NCBI GenBank assembly: GCA_025350745.1 | Contig: JANXXG010000243.1 | Span: 1-5,755, forward strand | DNA length: 5,755 nucleotides | Direction of reading: 5' to 3' | From: Chloroflexota bacterium | Lineage (GTDB): Bacteria > Chloroflexota > Limnocylindria > P2-11E | Shown: one piece after another, positions 1 through 5,174 of the stretch | How the letters are laid out: each line of letters starts with the position of its first letter | Position numbering within the stretch: position 1 is the stretch's first letter | Notes under the pieces: generated by a model | Told to the model about the DNA's origin: nothing | What the model saw: the letters and a program-made list of their open reading frames with translations, nothing else | Database searches by the model: none | Position numbers and translations under genes: made by a program

Positions 1-77
1 AGCCCTCGCCCCCCAGCGGGCTTTGGCCTGTCGGGCCAGTTCCGACGGTTCCTTCACTCGGGACGTCTCGTCTTCTA
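1..77. other. Non-coding left edge with weak hairpins
   Basis: No reading frame here resembles a protein, and no tRNA-like fold is visible. On the plus strand, AGCCC at 1-5 can pair with GGGCT at 18-22 and is followed by only a very short T run. TGGCC at 24-28 can pair with GGCCA at 34-38 around a five-base loop. These could be remnants of a terminator for a gene left of the window, or structure downstream of the minus-strand acetyltransferase that stops at 78. Neither stem is long enough, nor followed by a good T tract, to call a terminator firmly. Confidence 0.3.
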
Positions 78-485
78 CTAGAGCTCCTTCGCGTACTCGA
101 CCGTCTTCTCGCGCCGGTAGCTCAGGGCTTCCCAGAACCGCATCGCGTAGGTGTTGTCGTCCCAGACGATGAGGTTGAGCTTTGGGCATCCCAAGTCACG
201 CAGCCGTGTCTCGATCTCCGCCACGAGGTCGCGGCCGATCCCTCGGCGCCGCTCATCTTTGTGGACCGCCACGTGATAGAGCCAGCCGCGGCGGCCGTCC
301 CAGCCGGCGAGGGCCGAACCCACCAGGTGGCCGTGCTCCTCCGCGACGATGAGGAGGTCGGGGTTCCGCGCGGCGAACCGGGCGAGGGAGTCGTCGTCAT
401 CGCCGGGCCGGATCTGGATGCCGCAGGTCAGCCAGAACGTGCGGAGGCGGTCACCGTCGCCGGCGCGGTACGTGCGGATGTCCAC
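78..485 (-). CDS. GNAT-family N-acetyltransferase, YpeA-like
   Basis: A 135-residue cytosolic acetyltransferase expected to move an acetyl group from acetyl-CoA to an amine; the substrate is unknown. The GNAT fold is clear. Strand beta4 and motif A read HVAVHKDERRRGIG, and the acetyl-CoA pyrophosphate loop is R79-R80-R81-G82-I83-G84. Next come a GCPKLNL strand (about 99-105) and the C-terminal motif B region with D110-N111 and a FWEAL segment (117-121). The order and spacing match the E. coli YpeA type, which is usually about 140 residues, so the gene looks full length. One oddity is S122 where the family normally has Gly in an ALGY/ALGF turn. The GTG start at 485 is supported by GGGAG at 495-499 with a nine-base spacer. 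It is divergently paired with the MBL hydrolase gene across 17 bp. Fold assignment is secure; substrate is not. Confidence 0.9.
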   Translation of the reverse strand: MDIRTYRAGDGDRLRTFWLTCGIQIRPGDDDDSLARFAARNPDLLIVAEEHGHLVGSALAGWDGRRGWLYHVAVHKDERRRGIGRDLVAEIETRLRDLGCPKLNLIVWDDNTYAMRFWEALSYRREKTVEYAKEL

Positions 486-494
486 TTCTCCATA

Positions 495-499
495 CTCCC
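495..499 (-). promoter_or_regulatory. Ribosome binding site of the GNAT gene
   Basis: The minus strand reads GGGAG here, nine bases upstream of the GTG at 485. It sits inside the 17-bp gap between the two divergent starts and supports GTG 485 as the start. A second purine run, GGAGAA at 486-491, lies too close to the GTG to be the better candidate. Confidence 0.5.
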
Positions 500-502
500 A
501 CC

Positions 503-1336
503 ATGCGCTTCGGGCGTTTCGAGATCGACATCTTCAGCGACGGCACGTTCAAGCTGGACGGGGGTGCCATGTTCGGGGTCGTCCCGAAGGTGCTCTGGAG
601 CAAGCTCAAGGAGTCCGACGAGCTCAACCGCGTGACGATGGACATGAACTGCGTCCTCATCCGCGATGCCGATCACGTCGTCCTCATCGAGACCGGCGCC
701 GGTTCCAAGCTCACGGAGAAGCAGCGAGGCATCTATGGGATCGACCGGCCGCCCGCGCTGCTCGACGAGCTCGCGAAGCGCGGCGTGAAGCCGGAGGACG
801 TGACCCTCGTCGTGAACACGCACCTGCACTTCGACCACTCCGGCGGGAACACTCGGCGCGATGGGGATGGTCTGGTGGCGACGTTCCCGCGCGCGAGCTA
901 CGTCTTCCAACGCCTCGAGTGGGTCGACGCGCTCAACTCGAACGAGCGCACCCGGGGCTCCTACTTTCCGGACGACTTCGCGCCGCTCGAGGCGGCCGGC
1001 AAGCTCGAGCTCATCGACGAGGCCGTCGAGATCCTCCCGGGGATCCGGCTGGACCGGGTGCAGGGCCACACCCGGGGCACCCAGACCGTCCGGGTCATCG
1101 AGGGGAAGCGCACCGCGTTCTTCTCCTCGGACTTCCTGCCCGACCGCCACCACCTGCCGCTCCCCTGGATCCCGGCGCAGGACCTCTACCCGCTGGACAC
1201 CCTGGAGGCAAAGCGCACGATCCTCGCGCGCGCCGTCGATGAGCACTGGCTCGTCGGCTTCACCCACGATCTCCCGCGGTTCGGCACCCTGAGCAGCGTG
1301 GACGGCAAGCTCCGGTACACCGAGGTCCCTTCGTGA
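503..1336 (+). CDS. MBL-fold metallo-hydrolase, lactonase/AiiA-like subgroup
   Basis: A 277-residue metallo-beta-lactamase-fold hydrolase that should bind two metal ions and hydrolyse an ester, lactone or related bond. All ligands are visible: H107-x-H109-x-D111-H112 within HLHFDHSGG, H189 in GHTRG, the bridging D210 in FFSSDF, and the final H255 in GFTHD. The N-terminal DGGAMFGVVPK segment and the downstream DRHHLPLPW and DLYPLDTLEAK stretches are typical of a large bacterial subgroup annotated only as MBL-fold hydrolase, related to quorum-quenching lactonases. There is no signal peptide, so it is probably cytosolic. The ATG at 503 is preceded by pyrimidines with no Shine-Dalgarno, suggesting a leaderless or very short-leader transcript. 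It is first in a three-gene unit, ending just before the FAD oxidoreductase. Fold and metal site are secure; whether it acts on acyl-homoserine lactones or another substrate cannot be told. Confidence 0.93.
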   Translation: MRFGRFEIDIFSDGTFKLDGGAMFGVVPKVLWSKLKESDELNRVTMDMNCVLIRDADHVVLIETGAGSKLTEKQRGIYGIDRPPALLDELAKRGVKPEDVTLVVNTHLHFDHSGGNTRRDGDGLVATFPRASYVFQRLEWVDALNSNERTRGSYFPDDFAPLEAAGKLELIDEAVEILPGIRLDRVQGHTRGTQTVRVIEGKRTAFFSSDFLPDRHHLPLPWIPAQDLYPLDTLEAKRTILARAVDEHWLVGFTHDLPRFGTLSSVDGKLRYTEVPS

Positions 1337-1340
1337 GGTG
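1335..1340 (+). promoter_or_regulatory. Shine-Dalgarno-like GAGGTG at a gene junction
   Basis: GAGGTG overlaps the last two bases of the MBL hydrolase stop codon. It lies three bases before CTG 1344 and nine bases before ATC 1350, the non-standard start candidates of the oxidoreductase. It shows that translation of the next gene begins at this junction rather than at GTG 1377. Confidence 0.45.
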
Positions 1341-1343
1341 TGA

Positions 1344-2558
1344 CTGACCATCCCGGACCGCGCCTCCACGCTCATCGTGGGCGGGGGCATCGTCGGGATC
1401 GCCACGGCGTTCTTCCTCGCTGAGCGCGGCGAGCACGATGTCGTCGTGCTCGAGCAGGGGACCCTCGGCTCCGGCACCACGAAGGGCGGCCTTGGCGGGA
1501 TCCGTCACCAGTTCGTCGATGAGCTCGATATCCGGCTGTCGCAGCTTGCGACCGAGTTCTGGCGCGACTTCGATGCGTTCACGAGCAGCGTCCACCGCTT
1601 CGAGCAGAACGGCTACCTGTTCGTGACCGACAGCGCCGAAGGCGTCGCGGCGCTGCGCGCGTCGATGACCCTCTACGCCAAGCTCGGGATCGAGGCCGAA
1701 ATGGTCGGGCCCCAGCAGATCGCGCGCATCGTTCCGGGCATCCGTATCGACGACCTGAAGGGTGGTCGTATCGGCCGGCGCGATGGCTACGGCGCTCCGC
1801 TCGACGCGCTCGCCGGCTTCGCCGCCGCAGCCGTGGTCGAGGGCGTGCGGATCATCGAGCACACGTGCGTCGACGCCCTGCTCGTGGAGGGGGGCGCTGT
1901 CGTGGGCGCGCGCACGGCGGACGGCGAGATCCGGGCCGACCGCGTCCTGCTGGCGACCGGCGCGTGGACGGCGCCGCTCGCGGCGACCGCGGGGGTGCAG
2001 GTCCCCATCTGGCCGTACCGGCGGTCGATCATGGAGGCCGGCGGTCCCTTCCCCGAGCTCGTCGATATCCCGCTCGTCATCGAATGGGAGTCGGGCTTCC
2101 ACTTTCGCCCGTACTCGCACAACGGCGGGGCGGCCCAACGCTTCGCGATGCCGAACATCACCGCCACCGGGGCCACGGAGCGGGGCCCTGCGGCTCCGCC
2201 CGAGGTCTTCGGATCGCCGACCGGTGACCTCTCCGTGCCTCCGCAGCTCGAGCCGTGGGTGAAGGCGCGGGGCGCGCGCCGGATGGCGGCATTCCAGGAG
2301 CTGAAGATCACCGACAGCTGGTCGTGCAACTACGAGATGACGCCCGACGATCACCCGATCGTCGGTGCCGTCCCCGGCACGCCGGGGCTCTACATCGCGG
2401 CGGGCTTCTCCGGGCACGGGTTCATGCACGCGCCAGCCACGGCCCAGCTCATCGTCGAAGAGATGCTCGACGGGAAGACCACCGCGCTCGATATCAGTGA
2501 CCTCTCCATCGAGCGCTTCCGCACCGGCCGGAAGCCCTTTACGGCAGCCGTCCTCTGA
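1344..2558 (+). CDS. FAD-dependent oxidoreductase, DAO family, SoxB-like
   Basis: A flavoprotein of the D-amino-acid oxidase/sarcosine oxidase superfamily, expected to oxidise the C-N bond of a secondary amine or amino acid with FAD. Numbered from CTG 1344 it has 404 residues, close to the family's usual 380-410. The N-terminal Rossmann motif is G13-x-G15-x-x-G18 after beta strand TLIV. GLGGIRHQF (50-57) and A204-T205-G206-A207-W208 are characteristic of the sarcosine oxidase beta/proline dehydrogenase beta branch. The C-terminal FAD site reads MTPDDHPIVG (332 on) and GFSGHGF (354-360). C328 precedes the MTPD motif where relatives usually carry AGLYEMTPD. The start is a problem: TGA lies at 1341 in this frame, and the first ordinary start, GTG 1377, would delete the dinucleotide-binding strand. 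CTG 1344 is the earliest possible codon. The 3' end overlaps the next gene by one base. Superfamily is secure; substrate is unknown. Confidence 0.88.
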   Translation: MTIPDRASTLIVGGGIVGIATAFFLAERGEHDVVVLEQGTLGSGTTKGGLGGIRHQFVDELDIRLSQLATEFWRDFDAFTSSVHRFEQNGYLFVTDSAEGVAALRASMTLYAKLGIEAEMVGPQQIARIVPGIRIDDLKGGRIGRRDGYGAPLDALAGFAAAAVVEGVRIIEHTCVDALLVEGGAVVGARTADGEIRADRVLLATGAWTAPLAATAGVQVPIWPYRRSIMEAGGPFPELVDIPLVIEWESGFHFRPYSHNGGAAQRFAMPNITATGATERGPAAPPEVFGSPTGDLSVPPQLEPWVKARGARRMAAFQELKITDSWSCNYEMTPDDHPIVGAVPGTPGLYIAAGFSGHGFMHAPATAQLIVEEMLDGKTTALDISDLSIERFRTGRKPFTAAVL

Positions 2559-3229
2559 TGCAGATCCGTTCTCTCGCGCTCATACAAGGTGCGCGCGACG
2601 CGATCGGCACCGCCGTGATCATCGACGTGTTCCGTGCATTCACGACCGCGGCATTCTGCGTCGGCGTGGGTGCGCGTGAGATCGTGCTCGTCGGAACGCC
2701 GGCTGAGGCCTTTGCGATCCGCGAACTCGACCCCTCCGTGTTCCTCAGCGGTGAAGTTGGTGGGCAGCCGATCGACGGGTTCGACGCCGGCAACTCGCCG
2801 TCGCAGATCGCGGGGCTGGATCTGACTGGCAGGCGAGTGGTCCAGCGGAGCAGTTCCGGAACGCAGGGGGTGGTCGCGGCTACGAACTGCGACGAGATCG
2901 TTCTTGGAAGCTTCGTCATCGCATCGGCGACCTGCCGCTACGTGCGATCACGCGGGCGGCAGGCGAGTCTCGTCGCGATGGGTGACGGCGCGGCGATCCC
3001 AAACGCCGAGGACGAAGCGTGCGTGCGTTTCATGGAAGCGCAACTTTCGCAAGTGCCGATCGACGTTGAATCGTTGATCGCCGCGCTCCCGCAGTGGCAG
3101 AACACCTCGTGGCCTTGGTGGTTTCCGAAGCGCGATGCGGAACTCGCGACTGAGGTGGATCGCTTCGACTTCGCTCTGCCCGTCGTGCGCGAGGATGGTC
3201 TGCTCATCGCCCGCCCAGTGTTCGGGTAG
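2558..3229 (+). CDS. 2-phosphosulfolactate phosphatase family protein (ComB-like)
   Basis: A 223-residue homologue of ComB, the magnesium-dependent phosphatase that converts 2-phosphosulfolactate to sulfolactate in coenzyme M synthesis; ComB proteins are usually about 230-240 residues. Family motifs appear in order: I22-D23-V24-F25-R26-A27 followed by FTTA, G65-E66 leading into GFDAGNSP (74-81), S98-S99-S100-G101-T102 in place of the more usual TTNGT, and an acidic AEDEAC segment in the second half. The C-terminal third has RFDFALPV and a tryptophan-rich patch. The ATG at 2558 shares its A with the upstream TGA (TGATG) and has no nearby Shine-Dalgarno, so translation probably depends on termination-reinitiation. 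No ComA, ComC or other coenzyme M gene is in view, so the true substrate may be another phosphorylated acid. GC is lower than in neighbouring genes (34 of 60 bases at 3001-3060). The family call is good; the activity is inferred. Confidence 0.85.
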   Translation: MQIRSLALIQGARDAIGTAVIIDVFRAFTTAAFCVGVGAREIVLVGTPAEAFAIRELDPSVFLSGEVGGQPIDGFDAGNSPSQIAGLDLTGRRVVQRSSSGTQGVVAATNCDEIVLGSFVIASATCRYVRSRGRQASLVAMGDGAAIPNAEDEACVRFMEAQLSQVPIDVESLIAALPQWQNTSWPWWFPKRDAELATEVDRFDFALPVVREDGLLIARPVFG

Positions 3230-3241
3230 CCGCCTCGCCGA

Positions 3242-4153
3242 TCACGCGGACGCGGCGTCCTCCAGCGGTGTCGTCACGACGGCTCGCCAGGTCGCGAGGC
3301 GCACGCCCGCGAGGATGACGGCCCCGCCGCCGATCTCGAGGAGCGTCACCCGCTCGTTCAAGAGCAACACGGCCTGCACCAGCGCGAACACGGGCACGAG
3401 ATAGCTCACCATCGACCCGAGGCCCGCGCCGAAGCGCCGCACGGCCCAATAGAACAGGACGAAGCTGAGGATCGTCGCGAATACGACGAGGTAGCCGATA
3501 TCAAGCCACGCGCTCACCGGCCAGGTCGGCACGTCGCGATACCCCTGTTCCAGGAAGCCGAACGGGAAAAGCATCGCCGCGCCCATGAGGCAGGCGACCG
3601 CGGTGACCCCGAGCGGCGAGCCGGATCGCATCGTGATCGCGCCGACCGTCGCGTAGATGCTCCAGCATGCCGCCCCGCAGAGCATGAGCAGGTCGCTGAT
3701 CAGGCGCTGCGAGGAGAAAGGCGCGTCGCTCTGCGCGCCGGCGACCACGATGGCCGCGCCGACCGTCGCGAACGCGATCCCGGCGGCCTTGTTCCGCGTG
3801 AGCCGCTCGCCGAGGAACGTCGCGATGAAGACCGTGAGCACCGGATTCAACGTCGGAACGATGAGCGCGCCGTCGGAGGCCGGTCCGAGGGTGAGGCCGA
3901 TGAAGACGAGGGCGTTGTACCCGAAGATCCCAAAGAACGCGGCGACGAGCAGCAGCTTCCAGCGGGCAAGCCCGAGCGACGATCCGGTCGCGCGTGCGAT
4001 CCCGAGCATGAGCAGTCCCGCGACAGCGAACCGGATCGTGGAGAGCTCGAGCGGCGGGACCGCTCCGACGCTCAGCTTGCCCACGGTCCAGCCGCCGCTC
4101 CAACAGAGAGCGACGGTGACGTAGACGAGGATGGTGAGCAAGGGAGCGGGCAC
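3242..4153 (-). CDS. EamA/DMT-superfamily permease
   Basis: A 303-residue inner-membrane transporter of the drug/metabolite (EamA, RhaT-like) type. It has about ten hydrophobic segments arranged as two repeated five-helix EamA halves. In the first half, CWSGGW with K26 lies in helix 1, P104 is in TM4, and LGERLT (114-119) follows, then a glycine/alanine-rich helix. The second half repeats the pattern, ending in NERVTLLEIGGGAVILAGV. Members carry amino acids, nucleosides, sugars or drugs; nothing here fixes the cargo or direction. The frame stays open to 4513, but that extension overlaps the SDR gene and is not membrane-like, so I place the start at GTG 4153, just before helix 1; TTG 4162 is an alternative. 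No Shine-Dalgarno is visible. Its stop faces that of the ComB-like gene with 12 bp between. Confidence 0.9.
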   Translation of the reverse strand: MPAPLLTILVYVTVALCWSGGWTVGKLSVGAVPPLELSTIRFAVAGLLMLGIARATGSSLGLARWKLLLVAAFFGIFGYNALVFIGLTLGPASDGALIVPTLNPVLTVFIATFLGERLTRNKAAGIAFATVGAAIVVAGAQSDAPFSSQRLISDLLMLCGAACWSIYATVGAITMRSGSPLGVTAVACLMGAAMLFPFGFLEQGYRDVPTWPVSAWLDIGYLVVFATILSFVLFYWAVRRFGAGLGSMVSYLVPVFALVQAVLLLNERVTLLEIGGGAVILAGVRLATWRAVVTTPLEDAASA

Positions 4154-4161
4154 CGCGTCCA

Positions 4162-4167
4162 ACCGTA
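4162..4167 (-). promoter_or_regulatory. Possible -10 element for the permease gene
   Basis: The minus strand reads TACGGT, matching the loose TANNNT -10 pattern, eight bases before GTG 4153. That spacing fits a leaderless transcript, and no Shine-Dalgarno is present. The pattern is short and common by chance, so this is weak. Confidence 0.2.
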
Positions 4168-4175
4168 ATGCGGAA

Positions 4176-4181
4176 TAGCAT
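4176..4181 (+). promoter_or_regulatory. Possible -10 element for the SDR gene
   Basis: TAGCAT matches TANNNT and ends six bases before GTG 4188, the arrangement seen at leaderless promoters in several high-GC phyla. No convincing Shine-Dalgarno precedes the GTG. The 34-bp gap between the two divergent starts leaves little room for a conventional leader. Confidence 0.3.
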
Positions 4182-4187
4182 CGGACC

Positions 4188-5162
4188 GTGACGGCGCGCG
4201 TCCTCCTCACCGGCATCACCGGCTTCATCGGCTCGCATCTCGCCGAGCGGCTGGTCGCGGATGGCCATGAGGTCCACGGCATCGCCTTCGAGCCGCCGCC
4301 GCACCCGAACCTCTCTGCGATCTCGTCACAGGTCCGCATCCATCGCGCGGATCTCGCCGACGCCGCTGCCCTCCACGACGCGGTCGCCGCCGCGAGGCCG
4401 GACGCCGTCGTGCACCTTGCCGGGCAGGCCATCCCATCGCTCGCGCAAAAGGATGCCGGCGCGACGGTCGCGGTGAACGTCACCGGGACGGCCAACATCC
4501 TCGCGGCCCTCAAGCCGATCGCCGGTGCGCACTTCGTGTTCGCCTCGAGCGCTGATGTGTACGGCGTGCCGGATCACGCGCCGGTCGACGAGAGCACACC
4601 GCTCCAGCCAACGAACGTCTACGCGGAGTCGAAGGTCGCGGCGGAAGCGCTCGTGCGCGCGTTCGGGGATCGGGGCGGTCACCCCACGGTCATCCTCCGA
4701 CCCGCGAACACGAACGGGCCGCGTCAGCATCCGGGACTCGCGGCGTCCGGATTCGCCAAGCAGATCGCGGAAGCCGAGGCGGGGCTCGCGCCTTCCGTCA
4801 TCGCGCATGGCCGGCTCGATTCGAAGCGCGACTTCATCGACGTCCGTGATATCGCCGCGGCCTACGTCGCCGCGATCGGGCTCGCGCCGACGCGCACCGA
4901 GACGTACAACGTGGGGAGCGGCAAGGCGGTCTCGATCGAGGCGATCCTGCAGATCCTCGTCGGCCTCGCGCGCGTCCCGGTCACGACCGAGGTCGATCCT
5001 GAGCGCGTGCGCGCGGGTGATGCGACGGTGCTCGCGCTCGACTCCTCGGCCCTCCGCGCTCGGACCGGGTGGACCCCGCAGATCCCTCTCGAGCGCTCGC
5101 TTGCCGATCTGCTCGACTATTGGCGGACAACGGTCGCGCGCGCCGCCGTCTCGGCGCGCTAG
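4188..5162 (+). CDS. NAD(P)-dependent epimerase/dehydratase, Rmd-like
   Basis: A 324-residue extended short-chain dehydrogenase/reductase acting on a nucleotide sugar in the cytosol. The cofactor loop is TGITGFIG (8-15), and HLAGQA is the usual second Rossmann landmark. The catalytic set is S121 in SSADVYG with Y145-x-x-x-K149 in YAESK, spaced as in GalE-type enzymes. RPANTNGP (171-178), K213-R214-D215-F216 with IDVRD, YNVGSG, and the ending IPLERSLADLLDYWR resemble GDP-4-keto-6-deoxymannose reductases (Rmd), which make GDP-D-rhamnose; RPANTNGP departs from the common RPFNHTGP. A UDP- or dTDP-sugar epimerase/dehydratase is possible. The GTG at 4188 is chosen because it directly precedes the beta1 strand. 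A hexose phosphomutase gene follows after 12 bases, supporting a sugar-nucleotide operon. Family is secure; exact substrate is not. Confidence 0.88.
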   Translation: MTARVLLTGITGFIGSHLAERLVADGHEVHGIAFEPPPHPNLSAISSQVRIHRADLADAAALHDAVAAARPDAVVHLAGQAIPSLAQKDAGATVAVNVTGTANILAALKPIAGAHFVFASSADVYGVPDHAPVDESTPLQPTNVYAESKVAAEALVRAFGDRGGHPTVILRPANTNGPRQHPGLAASGFAKQIAEAEAGLAPSVIAHGRLDSKRDFIDVRDIAAAYVAAIGLAPTRTETYNVGSGKAVSIEAILQILVGLARVPVTTEVDPERVRAGDATVLALDSSALRARTGWTPQIPLERSLADLLDYWRTTVARAAVSAR

Positions 5163-5167
5163 AAAGG
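5161..5167 (+). promoter_or_regulatory. Ribosome binding site of the phosphomutase gene
   Basis: AGAAAGG begins within the TAG stop of the SDR gene and lies seven bases before ATG 5175. This well-spaced site supports that start and suggests that the two genes share a transcript. Confidence 0.6.
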
Positions 5168-5174
5168 TCTCCTG

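Noticed and set aside
1..38. Intrinsic terminator for a gene to the left
   Set aside because: The stems are five base pairs with a long loop or no T tract, too weak to be called as a terminator; noted only as weak structure.
349..1242. Plus-strand open frame of 297 codons overlapping the GNAT and MBL genes
   Set aside because: Highly Arg/Ala/Pro-biased translation in an alternate frame with no domain; it conflicts with two well-supported genes.
1377..1379. GTG as the oxidoreductase start
   Set aside because: Starting here would remove the beta strand that leads into the GGGIVG dinucleotide-binding loop, and no ribosome site precedes it.
428..1480. Long minus-strand open frame (350 codons) opposite the MBL hydrolase
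   Set aside because: Arg/Asp/Glu/Val-rich with no recognisable domain. It lies antisense to a gene with a complete metal site and is explained by high GC limiting stops in the complementary frame.
1260..2429. Long minus-strand open frame (389 codons) opposite the FAD oxidoreductase
   Set aside because: Arginine- and aspartate-rich low-complexity translation typical of the antisense of a GC-rich gene; no motif seen, and the plus-strand gene is clear.
4154..4513. N-terminal extension of the permease frame upstream of GTG 4153
   Set aside because: The extra 120 residues overlap the SDR gene antisense and show no membrane or signal character. The family has about 300 residues, matching a start at 4153.
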